DNA of 64,000 nt from positions 1 to 64,000 of the forward strand of contig NZ_JADKSO010000002.1 of the NCBI RefSeq assembly GCF_015351245.1. The letters run 5' to 3'. Under the pieces are notes generated by a model. The model searched no databases. It was given only the letters and a program-made list of their open reading frames with translations, and had not been told where the DNA came from. This document shows positions 45,730 through 54,542 of the stretch, in pieces (the first letter of the stretch is position 1; each line of letters opens with the position of its first letter). A program made the translations under genes and the position numbers. This DNA comes from Rathayibacter sp. VKM Ac-2879 (GTDB lineage Bacteria; Actinomycetota; Actinomycetes; Actinomycetales; Microbacteriaceae).

Positions 45730-45782
45730 TCGGCACGGGGCCGACTGAGCCGCAGAGAGCCAGCTGAGCGGCACGGAGCCGA
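45721..45782. repeat. 24-base imperfect direct repeat at the ispG stop
   Basis: Positions 45721-45744 (containing the ispG stop) and 45759-45782 share about 21 of 24 bases, with the core CGGCACGG and flanking GCCA and GCCGA. The units are 38 bases apart start to start. Confidence 0.7.
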
Positions 45783-45785
45783 GCG

Positions 45786-45813
45786 CGCGGGTCGCCCTCC
45801 GGGCCGGCCCGCG
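45786..45813 (+). terminator. Possible terminator of ispG
   Basis: CGCGGG (45786-45791) pairs with CCCGCG (45808-45813), with a further GC-rich inner pairing, just upstream of the proS promoter. Confidence 0.5.
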
Positions 45814-45859
45814 TCGTCGTCCCGGCCCAGCGGGAGGGAGGCGTCCCCGCTTCTGCGGA

Positions 45860-45865
45860 TAGGAT
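45860..45865 (+). promoter_or_regulatory. Probable -10 box of proS
   Basis: TAGGAT with 8 bases to GTG 45874, predicting a leaderless or nearly leaderless message. Confidence 0.5.
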
Positions 45866-45873
45866 CGACCCTC

Positions 45874-47640
45874 GTGGTTACCCGTCTGTCGCACCTGTTC
45901 GTCCGCACGCTCCGCGAAGACCCGGCAGACGCCGAAGTCGCCAGCCACCGCCTCCTCGTCCGCGCCGGCTACATCCGCCGGCAGGCACCGGGCGTCTTCG
46001 CCTGGCTGCCGCTCGGGCTCCGGGTGAAGCGTCGCATCGAGCGCATCATCCACGAGGAGATGGAGGCGGCCGGCGCCCAGGAGGTGCACTTCCCGGCGCT
46101 CCTGCCCCGCGAGCCGTACGAGCTCACTGGTCGCTGGACGGAGTACGGCGACAGTGTGTTCCGGCTGAAAGACCGCAAGGACGCCGACTACATGCTCGCG
46201 CCGACGCACGAGGAGTTCTTCACCCTGCTCGTGAAGGACCTCTACTCCTCCTACAAAGACCTGCCCCTGTCGATCTACCAGATCCAGGACAAGTTCCGCG
46301 ACGAGGCACGTCCCCGCGCCGGCCTCCTCCGGGGTCGCGAGTTCACGATGAAGGACGCCTACTCCTTCGACGTCACCGACGCCGGGCTCGAGGAGAGCTA
46401 CCAGCGCCAGCGCGACGCGTACGAGCGCATCTTCGCCCGTCTCGGCCTCGACTACGTCATCGTGCAGGCTGACGCGGGCGCCATGGGAGGCTCGCGCAGT
46501 GAGGAGTTCCTCCACCCCACTCCGGTGGGAGAGGACACCTTCGTGCGCTCCGCGAGCGGCTACGCCGCGAACGTGGAGGCGTACCGCACTCCCGCCCCTC
46601 CGGCGCTGCCCCTCGAGGGGCTGCCCGCCGCGCGCGTCTTCGACTCGCCGAACACGCCCACGATCCAGACGCTCGTCGATCTCGCGAACGCGCAGCAGGC
46701 TCGAAGCGACGGCCGTTCCTGGACCGCCGCCGACACCCTCAAGAACGTCGTGCTTGCTCTGACCGCCCTCGACGGCACGCGCGAGCTCGTGATCGTCGGC
46801 CTGCCCGGCGACCGCGACGTCGACATGAAGCGCGCCGAGGTCGCCTTCGCTCCCGCTGCCGTCGAGCCGGCGACGGAGGAGGACTTCGCGAAGCACCCGC
46901 GACTCGTCAAGGGCTACATCGGTCCGTGGTCGGCCGAGGGGCGCGCGCTCGGCGAGGAGTCGGCGACTGGTGTGCGCTACCTCGTCGACCCGCGCGTGGT
47001 CGAAGGCACCGCATGGCTCACTGGCGCGAACGTCGCGGGCCAGCACGCCCTCGATGTCGTCGCCGGTCGTGACTTCACGGCAGACGGAGTGGTCGAGGTC
47101 GCCGAGGTGCGCACGGGTGACGAGGCGCCGGATGGCTCCGGTCCCATCGAGACGGCGCGCGGCATGGAGATCGGCCATGTGTTCCAGCTCGGCCGCAAAT
47201 ACGCGGAGGTGCTCGGGCTCAAGGTGCTCGACGAGAACGGCAAGCTCGTCACCGTCACCATGGGCTCGTACGGCATCGGGGTGACCCGCATCCTCGCGAT
47301 CCTCGCCGAGAGCACGCACGACGAGCGCGGGCTGCTCTGGCCCGAGAACGTCGCGCCCTTCGACGTGCACGTGATCGCGACCGGCAAGGATGCAGCGGCG
47401 CTCGAGGCGGCCGAGTCGATCGGTGCCTCGCTCGAGGCGGCCGGGCTCGACGTCCTCATTGACGACCGGCCGAGGGTATCGCCGGGTGTCAAGTTCGGGG
47501 ACGCGGAGCTGATCGGCGTGCCTCGCATCGTCATCGCGGGTCGCGGGGTCGCCGAGGGAGTGGTCGAGCTGTGGGACCGCCGCTCCGGGGAGCGGACCCA
47601 GGTCGCGATCGACGAGGTCACGGCCCGCCTGCTCGGCTGA
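45874..47640 (+). CDS. proS: Prolyl-tRNA synthetase, bacterial long form
   Basis: Charges tRNA-Pro. The 588-residue class II synthetase has motif 1 around [18 protein letters not shown], motif 2 [21 protein letters not shown] and motif 3 [12 protein letters not shown]. Between motifs 2 and 3 sits the INS editing domain (about 220-400, with [21 protein letters not shown]) that removes mischarged alanine. The C-terminal anticodon-binding domain includes [22 protein letters not shown]. It is a single gene with a leaderless-type promoter and a strong downstream hairpin. Confidence 0.97.
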   Translation: MVTRLSHLFVRTLREDPADAEVASHRLLVRAGYIRRQAPGVFAWLPLGLRVKRRIERIIHEEMEAAGAQEVHFPALLPREPYELTGRWTEYGDSVFRLKDRKDADYMLAPTHEEFFTLLVKDLYSSYKDLPLSIYQIQDKFRDEARPRAGLLRGREFTMKDAYSFDVTDAGLEESYQRQRDAYERIFARLGLDYVIVQADAGAMGGSRSEEFLHPTPVGEDTFVRSASGYAANVEAYRTPAPPALPLEGLPAARVFDSPNTPTIQTLVDLANAQQARSDGRSWTAADTLKNVVLALTALDGTRELVIVGLPGDRDVDMKRAEVAFAPAAVEPATEEDFAKHPRLVKGYIGPWSAEGRALGEESATGVRYLVDPRVVEGTAWLTGANVAGQHALDVVAGRDFTADGVVEVAEVRTGDEAPDGSGPIETARGMEIGHVFQLGRKYAEVLGLKVLDENGKLVTVTMGSYGIGVTRILAILAESTHDERGLLWPENVAPFDVHVIATGKDAAALEAAESIGASLEAAGLDVLIDDRPRVSPGVKFGDAELIGVPRIVIAGRGVAEGVVELWDRRSGERTQVAIDEVTARLLG

Positions 47641-47646
47641 CCCGTC

Positions 47647-47687
47647 GACGCCGAGCGGCCCGCCGTGAGCGGCGGGCGCTCGGCGTC
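47647..47687. terminator. Convergent terminator between proS and a membrane gene
   Basis: GACGCCGAGCG plus CCCGCCG pairs with CGGCGGG plus CGCTCGGCGTC: an 18-bp stem with a single bulged G and a TGAG loop. It starts 7 bases after the proS stop and ends 6 bases from the stop of the minus-strand gene, so it can serve both directions. Confidence 0.85.
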
Positions 47688-47692
47688 CACGC

Positions 47693-48277
47693 TCAGGAGG
47701 CGCTGCGGACCAGGCGCCGGATGGTGCGGAACGTGCCGAGGACGGTGAAGAGCACCGCGAACAGGAGGGACGTGCCGTTGGTCGCCAGGAATTGCGGGTC
47801 GCGCAGGACGGTGCCGAAGAACCACGACCAGTAGTGCGAACTCGTGACGACCCTGGCGATGGCTCCTGGCGCGATCCCCGTGAGCGTGTCCGCCACGACG
47901 CCCGCGACGATGCTGACGACCATGGTGACGATGATGATCGTGACGATGGCCGCCACCCCGCGGCGGTCGAGGGGGCCTGGTGCCCCCTTGCGGTAGAGCC
48001 AGCCGGCACCGAAGGCGACGCCGAATCCGACGATCGACGCGACGAAGCCCGCCTGCCAGAGCGCGAGCCAGACGAGGACGCCCGCGGGGAGCACGAGGAG
48101 CGCGAGGGCGACTCCCCGCGCGATGTGCGGTGTCGGTGCCGCCGGCGTGACAGCTGGGGCCTCCCACGACGCCGGCACCACGGGTGCGGCGGCGGAAGAG
48201 GGATCGACCCGCTCGCCGTAGCGCGGGGGGAGGGGCGCTCCCGCGGCGTCGTCGTGGTTCCTGTGGTCGTCCGTCAT
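47693..48277 (-). CDS. Small integral membrane protein, unknown function
   Basis: A 194-residue protein not assigned to a family. Residues 1-50 are a soluble Pro/Ala-rich tail. Four membrane helices follow: VALALLVLPAGVLVWLALW, FVASIVGFGVAFGAGWLY, VAAIVTIIIVTMVVSIVAGVV and LLFAVLFTVLGTF. A hydrophilic loop before the last helix contains SSHYWSWFFGTVLRDPQF. An AGAGAGG-like site precedes ATG 48277. It is divergent from nusA. Confidence 0.75.
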   Translation of the reverse strand: MTDDHRNHDDAAGAPLPPRYGERVDPSSAAAPVVPASWEAPAVTPAAPTPHIARGVALALLVLPAGVLVWLALWQAGFVASIVGFGVAFGAGWLYRKGAPGPLDRRGVAAIVTIIIVTMVVSIVAGVVADTLTGIAPGAIARVVTSSHYWSWFFGTVLRDPQFLATNGTSLLFAVLFTVLGTFRTIRRLVRSAS

Positions 48278-48427
48278 GGTGTGGCCTCTCTCTCGCGTCG
48301 AGGCGGCGCGTGCCCCCGCGGCTCATCGTGGCGTCCTCGTGCACCCCTGAGCAAAACCTCATTCGATGCCCGCGCCTCCGGAGCGAGGGAACGAGCGTCC
48401 GCGATCGGGTAACCTTGAGGGCTGATC

Positions 48428-48443
48428 CGGGTGTTCGCACCCG
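48428..48443 (+). promoter_or_regulatory. UUCG-loop hairpin in the nusA leader
   Basis: CGGGTG-TTCG-CACCCG forms a perfect 6-bp stem with a UUCG tetraloop about 58 bases before the nusA start. A TAACCT just upstream (about 48410-48415) could be the -10 box. No U tract follows, so it may be a leader structure rather than a terminator. Confidence 0.4.
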
Positions 48444-48501
48444 ACGGACGTACCGTCGCTGCCACCGCCGCGACATCAAAGTGAATACTGGAGGCTTGCC
48501 C

Positions 48502-49503
48502 GTGGACATCGACCTGAGCGTTCTGCGCCTCATGGAGCGCGAGCGCGAGATCCCCTTCGAGGAACTCGTGCAGATCATCGAGCAGGCGATCCTCACCGCC
48601 TACCTCAAGCACATCGGTCAGGCCGAGGACGTCGACAAGGCCACCGCTGTCTCGGCGCGCGTGCACCTCGACCGCAAGACGGGCCATGTCTCGGTCTTCG
48701 TGCCCGAGTACGACGACGAAGGCGCCGTGATCGGGGAGTCGGAGGATTCGCCCCGCGACTTCGGTCGTATCGCCGCCTTCGCCGCCAAGCAGGTCATCAA
48801 CCAGCGGCTGCGCGACATCGCCGACGAGCATGTGCTCGGCGAGTTCAAGGGCCGCGAGGGCGACATCGTCGCCGGGGTGATCCAGCAGGGTCCGAACCCG
48901 CGGATGATCCACGTCGACCTCGGCTCGATCGAGGCGATCCTCTCGCCCGAGGAGCAGGTGCCCGGAGAGGACTACAGCCACGGCCGCCGCATCCGCGTCT
49001 ACGTCACGAGCGTCGGCCGCGGGCCGAAGGGCCCCTCCGTGCAGGTCTCGCGGACGCACCCCTCGCTCGTGCGCAAGCTGTTCGCGCTCGAGGTGCCCGA
49101 GATCGCCTCCGGCGTGGTCGAGATCGTCTCCCTCGCTCGCGAGGCCGGCCACCGCACCAAGATCGCGGTGCGTGCGACCGAGCCCGGCGTCAACGCCAAG
49201 GGCGCCTGCATCGGGGAGCTCGGCCAGCGCGTGCGCGCGGTGACGGCCGAGCTGAACAACGAGAAGATCGACATCGTCGACTACTCCTCCGACCTGCCGA
49301 CCTTCGTCGCGAGCGCCCTCTCGCCCGCCAAGGTGACGAGCGCGTTCGTCATCGACCAGAGCCTCAAGGCCGTTCGCGCGCTCGTCCCCGACTACCAGCT
49401 GTCGCTCGCGATCGGCAAGGAGGGGCAGAACGCGCGACTCGCCGCGAAGCTCACCGGCGCCAAGATCGACATCCAGCCCGATTCGGTGATGGACGGGGAG
49501 TGA
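48502..49503 (+). CDS. nusA: Transcription termination/antitermination factor NusA
   Basis: Binds RNA polymerase and nascent RNA to modulate pausing, termination and antitermination. The 333-residue protein has the N-terminal polymerase-binding domain (VDIDLSVLRLMEREREIPFE), an S1 domain (KGREGDIVAGVIQQG, then GPSVQVSRTHPSLVRKLF) and two KH domains (ATEPGVNAKGACIGELGQRV; LAIGKEGQNARLAAKLTGAK). The C-terminal acidic repeats of E. coli NusA are absent, as usual in actinobacteria. GTG 48502 follows GGAGG. No rimP gene precedes it. Confidence 0.96.
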   Translation: MDIDLSVLRLMEREREIPFEELVQIIEQAILTAYLKHIGQAEDVDKATAVSARVHLDRKTGHVSVFVPEYDDEGAVIGESEDSPRDFGRIAAFAAKQVINQRLRDIADEHVLGEFKGREGDIVAGVIQQGPNPRMIHVDLGSIEAILSPEEQVPGEDYSHGRRIRVYVTSVGRGPKGPSVQVSRTHPSLVRKLFALEVPEIASGVVEIVSLAREAGHRTKIAVRATEPGVNAKGACIGELGQRVRAVTAELNNEKIDIVDYSSDLPTFVASALSPAKVTSAFVIDQSLKAVRALVPDYQLSLAIGKEGQNARLAAKLTGAKIDIQPDSVMDGE

Positions 49504-49554
49504 TCCCCGACGTTCGGCCGCGCGGGGAGGCGCTCCCGGGAACGAGGGAGTAGG

Positions 49555-49887
49555 GTGGATCCCGTCAGAACGTGCGTCGGCTGCCGTCTGCGCGCCTCCC
49601 GAGCCTCTCTTCTGAGACTCGTCCTCCACTCCAACGTCCTCGCGGTCGATCCGCGCGCCGTCCGGGCTGGTCGGGGAGCGTGGCTGCACGACGCGTACGA
49701 CTGCTACGAACTCGCGCTCAAGCGGCGCGCGTTCGCCAGGGCGTTCCGGACGCGCGAGAGCGTGGACGCGAGCGAGCTGGAGCGGTACGTCACCCGCGGA
49801 CTGACCGGCACGGCCCCTCAACCGGAGGAGCCGGCGCTGCGCACGATCACATCGCAGAGAGAACAGGCAGAACGGCCCGTGAACTGA
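49555..49887 (+). CDS. YlxR-family RNA-binding protein
   Basis: A 110-residue YlxR protein, a small basic RNA-binding fold found between nusA and infB. RTCVGCRLRASRASLLRLVL is the hallmark N-terminus, followed by GRGAWLHDAYDCYELALKR and ARAFRTRESV. A GAGGGAG site precedes GTG 49555. The last 30 residues are an acidic unconserved tail. Function in vivo is poorly known; it is probably co-transcribed with nusA and infB. Confidence 0.92.
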   Translation: MDPVRTCVGCRLRASRASLLRLVLHSNVLAVDPRAVRAGRGAWLHDAYDCYELALKRRAFARAFRTRESVDASELERYVTRGLTGTAPQPEEPALRTITSQREQAERPVN

Positions 49888-49980
49888 TCATGAGCGAAGA
49901 CTGATGAGCGGCTCGAAATGAGACCCGTCCGTTCGTGACGCCTGCCCCCGTCTTGGGTGCAGGCCCAAGACAGGAGAAAA

Positions 49981-52857
49981 GTGGCAAAACCACGCGTACA
50001 CGAGATCGCATCCGAGCTCGGTGTCGATAGCAAGGTCGCACTTGCGAAGCTGAAAGAGTTGGGCGAGTTCGTCAAGGGACCGTCCTCCAGCATCGAACCC
50101 CCCGTTGCCCGCAAGCTCCGCGAGGCCCTTCAGGGCAGCGCGAGCGCGGGCTCGTCGACGACCCCGTCGGCCCCCACCGCCGCCCGCCCCGGTGCTCCTC
50201 GCCCCTCGGGTAACCGCCCCTCCGCTCCGGTCCCCGGTCCGGCGAAGCCGCCCGCTCCGGCGCCGGCACCGCCGATGTCGGTCGCCGAGCGTCAGGCCCA
50301 GGCCCAGGCCGCCCAGGAGGCTGCGGCCGCGCAGCGCGCCCAGGCCGCTGCGAACGCCCCAGCCGAGCCCGCCGCCACCGAGTCGAGCGCGACCCCCGCG
50401 ACCCCCGCCTCCGACGAGCCCTCGTCGAGTCCGGCCGTCGGTGGGCCGAAGCCCGTCACCCCGCGTCCGGCTCCGGCGGCGAACACCCCGCGTCCCGGCG
50501 GCGCCTCGGGTGGCTCCAGCCGCCCCGGCGGCACGCCCCGACCCGGCAACAACCCCTTCGCGAGCAACCAGGGCATGGGACAGCGTCCCGCCGCCCCGCG
50601 CCCGGGCAACAACCCCTTCGCCAGCTCGCAGGGCATGGGATCTCGTCCGACCCCGGGCAACATCCCCCGTCCCGCCGCTCCTCGTCCCGGCGCGCCCCGA
50701 CCGGGCGGACCCGGCATGGGCCAGCGCCCTGCCGGCTTCGGCCAGCGTCCCGGCGGCCCCGGTGGAGCCGGTCGTCCCGGTGGAGCCGGTCGCCCCGCAG
50801 GTGGCGGCTTCCAGCGTCCCGGCGGCGGCGGCGCCCCCGGTGCCGGTGGCGGCTTCGCCCCGCGCCCCGGCGGTGGTGGCGGTCGCGGTCGCGGTCCCGG
50901 TGGCGGCACCGCCGGTGCCTTCGGTCGCGGCGGCGGCAAGAGCAAGGCACGCAAGTCCAAGCGCACGAAGCGTCAGGAGTTCGAGCTCAGGGAGGCCCCG
51001 TCGCTCGGCGGCGTCAGCGTCCCCCGCGGCGACGGCAAGACGATCATCCGTCTGCGTCGCGGCGCGTCGATCTCGGACTTCGCCGACAAGATCGAGGCCA
51101 TGACCGGTGTGCCGGTGCCCCCCGGCAACCTGGTCACCGTGCTTTTCGCCCTCGGCGAGATGGCGACGGCGACCGAGTCGCTCGACGAGGCGACCTTCGA
51201 GGTTCTCGGCTCCGAGCTGGGCTTCAAGATCCAGGTCGTCTCGCCCGAGGACGAGGACAAGGAGCTCCTCGAGGGCTTCGGCCTCGACCTCGAGCAGGAG
51301 CTCGACGACGAGACGGACGAGGACCTCGAGATCCGTCCGCCGGTCGTCACCGTCATGGGTCACGTCGACCACGGAAAGACGCGCCTGCTCGACGCCATCC
51401 GCAACGCCAACGTCGTTGCGGGCGAGGCGGGAGGCATCACGCAGCACATCGGTGCGTACCAGGTCGTCGCGGAGCACGAGGGCATCGAGCGTCCGATCAC
51501 CTTCATCGACACCCCGGGTCACGAGGCGTTCACCGCCATGCGAGCCCGCGGTGCCCAGGTCACGGACATCGCGATCCTCGTGGTCGCGGCGGACGACGGC
51601 ATCATGCCGCAGACCATCGAGGCCCTGAACCACGCCCAGGCGGCCAACGTGCCGATCGTGGTCGCGGTCAACAAGGTCGACAAGCCCGACGCCAACCCGG
51701 CGAAGGTGCGTCAGCAGCTCACCGAGTTCGGCCTGGTCGCCGAGGAATACGGCGGAGACGTCATGTTCGTCGACGTCTCGGCCCGCGCGGGCACCGGCAT
51801 CCAGGACCTCCTGGACGCCGTGCTGCTCACCGCGGACGCCGGTCTCGACCTGCGCGCCAACCCCAACAAGGAGGCGCGCGGCGTCGCGATCGAGGCCAAG
51901 CTCGACAAGGGCCGCGGTGCGGTCGCGACCGTCCTCATCCAGTCGGGAACGCTGCGTGTCGGCGATGCGATCGTCGCGGGAACGGCCTACGGCCGCGTCC
52001 GTGCGATGGCGGACGAGAACGGCAACGCCGTGCTCGAGGCCGTCCCGTCCCGTCCGGTCCAGGTGCAGGGACTCTCCTCCGTGCCCCGTGCCGGCGACAC
52101 CTTCCTCGTCACCGAGGAGGACCGCACGGCCCGCCAGATCGCCGAGAAGCGCGAAGCCGCTCAGCGCAATGCCCTGCTGGCCAAGGCCCGCAAGCGCATC
52201 TCGCTCGAGGACTTCACCCGCGCCCTCGAGGAGGGCAAGGTCGAGTCGCTCAACCTCATCATCAAGGGCGACGTGTCCGGTGCCGTCGAGGCGCTCGAGG
52301 AGTCGCTCGTCAAGATCGAGGTCGACGACTCGGTGCAGCTGCGCATCATCCACCGCGGCGTGGGCGCGATCACGGAGTCGGACGTCAACCTCGCGACGAT
52401 CGACAACGCGATCATCGTGGGCTTCAACGTCCGCCCCGACCCGAAGGCCCGCGAGCGCGCTGCCCGAGAGGGAGTGGACATCCGCTTCTACTCGGTCATC
52501 TACAACGCGATCGAAGAGGTCGAGAACTCGCTCACGGGCATGCTCAAGCCCGAGTTCGAGGAGGTCCAGTCCGGTGTCGCCGAGATCCGCGAGGTGTTCC
52601 GCTCCTCCAAGTTCGGCAACATCGCGGGCGTCATCGTCCGCTCCGGCACGATCACCCGCAACTCGAAGGCGCGCGTCATCCGTGACGGCGTCGTCGTGGG
52701 GGACAACCTCGCCATCGAGTCGCTGCGTCGCTTCAAGGACGACGTCACGGAGGTCCGTACGGACTACGAGGCCGGTATCGGTCTCGGCAAGTACAACGAC
52801 ATCCAGATCGGCGACGAGATCGAGACGATCGAGATGAAGGAGAAGCCGCGAGGCTGA
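49981..52857 (+). CDS. infB: Translation initiation factor IF-2
   Basis: A GTPase that places fMet-tRNA on the ribosome. The 958-residue protein begins with the IF2_N domain ([20 protein letters not shown]), then has a very Gly/Pro/Arg-rich disordered stretch (about residues 45-320) with a 60-base tandem repeat. G motifs are [10 protein letters not shown] (G1), [11 protein letters not shown] (G3) and [10 protein letters not shown] (G4). Domains II-IV follow, ending in [16 protein letters not shown] 49981 follows GGAG. A perfect 14-bp terminator closes the unit. Confidence 0.97.
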   Translation: MAKPRVHEIASELGVDSKVALAKLKELGEFVKGPSSSIEPPVARKLREALQGSASAGSSTTPSAPTAARPGAPRPSGNRPSAPVPGPAKPPAPAPAPPMSVAERQAQAQAAQEAAAAQRAQAAANAPAEPAATESSATPATPASDEPSSSPAVGGPKPVTPRPAPAANTPRPGGASGGSSRPGGTPRPGNNPFASNQGMGQRPAAPRPGNNPFASSQGMGSRPTPGNIPRPAAPRPGAPRPGGPGMGQRPAGFGQRPGGPGGAGRPGGAGRPAGGGFQRPGGGGAPGAGGGFAPRPGGGGGRGRGPGGGTAGAFGRGGGKSKARKSKRTKRQEFELREAPSLGGVSVPRGDGKTIIRLRRGASISDFADKIEAMTGVPVPPGNLVTVLFALGEMATATESLDEATFEVLGSELGFKIQVVSPEDEDKELLEGFGLDLEQELDDETDEDLEIRPPVVTVMGHVDHGKTRLLDAIRNANVVAGEAGGITQHIGAYQVVAEHEGIERPITFIDTPGHEAFTAMRARGAQVTDIAILVVAADDGIMPQTIEALNHAQAANVPIVVAVNKVDKPDANPAKVRQQLTEFGLVAEEYGGDVMFVDVSARAGTGIQDLLDAVLLTADAGLDLRANPNKEARGVAIEAKLDKGRGAVATVLIQSGTLRVGDAIVAGTAYGRVRAMADENGNAVLEAVPSRPVQVQGLSSVPRAGDTFLVTEEDRTARQIAEKREAAQRNALLAKARKRISLEDFTRALEEGKVESLNLIIKGDVSGAVEALEESLVKIEVDDSVQLRIIHRGVGAITESDVNLATIDNAIIVGFNVRPDPKARERAAREGVDIRFYSVIYNAIEEVENSLTGMLKPEFEEVQSGVAEIREVFRSSKFGNIAGVIVRSGTITRNSKARVIRDGVVVGDNLAIESLRRFKDDVTEVRTDYEAGIGLGKYNDIQIGDEIETIEMKEKPRG
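50539..50658 (+). repeat. Two 60-base tandem repeats inside infB
   Basis: Units 50539-50598 and 50599-50658 encode two 20-residue copies beginning RPGNNPFAS and sharing QGMG, in the disordered N-terminal region. The length is an exact multiple of three, so copy number could vary without frameshift. Confidence 0.8.
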
Positions 52858-52868
52858 TCCGACTCCCC

Positions 52869-52900
52869 ACGGAAGGCCCGGGTCCGCCCGGGCCTTCCGT
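52869..52900 (+). terminator. Terminator of the nusA-ylxR-infB unit
   Basis: ACGGAAGGCCCGGG and CCCGGGCCTTCCGT form a perfect 14-bp stem with a TCCG loop, 12 bases after the infB stop. It is the cleanest terminator in the window. Confidence 0.9.
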
Positions 52901-53034
52901 CGTCCCGGGCGCCGCCGTGCTCGAGCGGGGGCGGGACCCTCCGAGGCCAGCCCCCTTCCTCGGACGAGATGCGCCCGAGGGAGTGGTTAGATGGCGAGCC
53001 GAACGGTTCGTCGAGAGAGATGTGAGGACCAGCC

Positions 53035-53472
53035 ATGGCAGATCCGGCTCGGGCGAGGAAGCTCGCCGACAGGATCAAAGTGATCGTCGCCAAGAGGATC
53101 GAGCGCGGTCTGCGCGACCCTCGGCTCGGCTTCGTCACCATCACCGACGTCCAGGTGACGGGTGACCTGCAGCACGCCTCCGTGTTCTACACGGTGTACG
53201 GGACCGACGAGGAACGCGCCGACTCGGCCGCCGCGCTCAAGGCCGCGACCGGCATGCTGCGCACGGAGGTCGGGAAGAACATCACCGCCCGATTGACACC
53301 GTCACTCGAGTTCATCCTCGACGCCATCCCCGAGAACGCGAAGCACATCGAAGACCTCCTCGCTGCTGCGCGCTCGCAGGACTCGCAGGTGCAGTCGCTC
53401 GCGGCGACCGCCGCCTATGCCGGCGACGCCGACCCGTATGTGAAGCCCCGCGAGGACGGCGACGAGGACTAG
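53035..53472 (+). CDS. rbfA: Ribosome-binding factor A
   Basis: A 145-residue KH-fold protein that matures 16S rRNA in the 30S subunit. ARKLADRIKVIVAKRIERGL, LGFVTITDVQVTGDLQHASV and LTPSLEFILDAIPENAKHIE are diagnostic. TGAGGA precedes ATG 53035. It follows a strong terminator by 134 bases, so it probably has its own promoter; TTAGAT at 52987-52992 is a weak candidate. Confidence 0.95.
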   Translation: MADPARARKLADRIKVIVAKRIERGLRDPRLGFVTITDVQVTGDLQHASVFYTVYGTDEERADSAAALKAATGMLRTEVGKNITARLTPSLEFILDAIPENAKHIEDLLAAARSQDSQVQSLAATAAYAGDADPYVKPREDGDED

Positions 53473-53492
53473 CCGCCGAACGCGAACACTGC

Positions 53493-53542
53493 GGAGCCCG
53501 TGGCGACGTCGACCGATTCGGGACGACGACGACACGGGCTCC
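53493..53542. terminator. Inverted repeat between rbfA and mutY
   Basis: GGAGCCCGTG (53493-53502) and CACGGGCTCC (53533-53542) are perfectly complementary over 10 bp with a 30-base loop, placed between the convergent rbfA and mutY genes. Confidence 0.6.
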
Positions 53543-53627
53543 TGGCATGAGAGCGGCGGGCACCGCGACGGTGATCTCGGGGTCGAGCCGCCGCCGACGC
53601 CCGGGCTCGGGGCGAGCGACGCGCCGC

Positions 53628-54506
53628 TCAGGAGTGGGGCAACAGGTATCCGTCGTCGGCGTTGCCGACCGCGAGGCCGTCGGCGAGCAGACCGGCGAGG
53701 GCGCGAGAGCGCTGCTCGGCGTCGGGCCAGAGCGATGCGACCTCGGCCGCGCTCACCGGGCCGTGGGACGCTCGCAGCTCGGCAAGGATCAGGCCGCGCA
53801 CCTGCCGGTCCGAGCCCTCGAACTGCTTCTGCTTAGCCTTCGCCGGGCCGACATAGGCGGGATACCCCTCCGCCCGCCATCGGCAGACGTCGCGAATCGG
53901 ACAGCTCTCGCAGCGTGGAGCACGCGCCGTGCAGACGATCGCTCCAAGCTCCATCATTCCGGCGTTGAACGCCGCGGCCTCTGGCCGCTCGCTCGGGAGC
54001 AGAGCCTCCATGGCGGCGAGGTCGGCCTTCGCACGCGGGGGACCCGGCTCGGCGGCTCCGTCGACCGCGCGCGCGATCACGCGGCGGACATTGGTATCCA
54101 CCACCGGATGACGGTGTCCATAGGCGAAGACCGCGATGGCGCGGGCGGTGTAGTCACCGATCCCCGGCAACGCGAGCAGCGTCTGGACATCGTCGGGCAC
54201 GACGTCGCCGTGCTCGTCGGCGATGGCGACGGCGCACGCGTGCAGGCGCAGGGCGCGACGCGGGTAGCCGAGCGATTGCCAGGCGCGCACCGCCTCCCCG
54301 GGAGGCACCGCTGCCAGGGCAGAGGGCGTAGGCCAGCGCTCGAGCCACTCGGCGAGGCGCGGAACCACCCGCACCACGGGCGTCTGTTGCAGCATGAACT
54401 CGCTGACCAGGGTCCCCCAGGCCGAGAATCCCTCTCGTCGCCAGGGCAGGTCGCGTGCGCTGGTGCGGAACCAGTCGACGATCGCGGGGGCGAGGGCGGA
54501 AGGCAT
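53628..54506 (-). CDS. mutY: A/G-specific adenine glycosylase
   Basis: Removes adenine mispaired with 8-oxoguanine. The 292-residue protein has the catalytic Glu36 in SEFMLQQTP, the helix-hairpin-helix LPGIGDYTA (113-121), catalytic Asp137 in VVDTNVRRV and the iron-sulfur pattern C-x6-C-x2-C-x5-C in CTARAPRCESCPIRDVC. The C-terminal NUDIX-like domain that recognises 8-oxoG in E. coli is shortened to about 60 residues, as in other actinobacteria. Its -10 box TAGGGT lies 6 bases before the ATG. Confidence 0.93.
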   Translation of the reverse strand: MPSALAPAIVDWFRTSARDLPWRREGFSAWGTLVSEFMLQQTPVVRVVPRLAEWLERWPTPSALAAVPPGEAVRAWQSLGYPRRALRLHACAVAIADEHGDVVPDDVQTLLALPGIGDYTARAIAVFAYGHRHPVVDTNVRRVIARAVDGAAEPGPPRAKADLAAMEALLPSERPEAAAFNAGMMELGAIVCTARAPRCESCPIRDVCRWRAEGYPAYVGPAKAKQKQFEGSDRQVRGLILAELRASHGPVSAAEVASLWPDAEQRSRALAGLLADGLAVGNADDGYLLPHS

Positions 54507-54512
54507 CGGCTC

Positions 54513-54536
54513 ACCCTAAGGGGTGGCGCGTATCGT
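54513..54536. promoter_or_regulatory. Back-to-back leaderless promoters of mutY and a P-loop-like gene
   Basis: Minus-strand TAGGGT (54513-54518) is 6 bases before mutY ATG 54506; plus-strand TATCGT (54531-54536) is 6 bases before ATG 54543. The two -10 boxes are only 12 bases apart, so each promoter's -35 region overlaps the other gene's transcript start. Confidence 0.5.
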
Positions 54537-54542
54537 GGAGAA

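Noticed and set aside
48278-48501. A rimP gene upstream of nusA
   Set aside because: The gap is too short and has no RimP-like reading frame on either strand.
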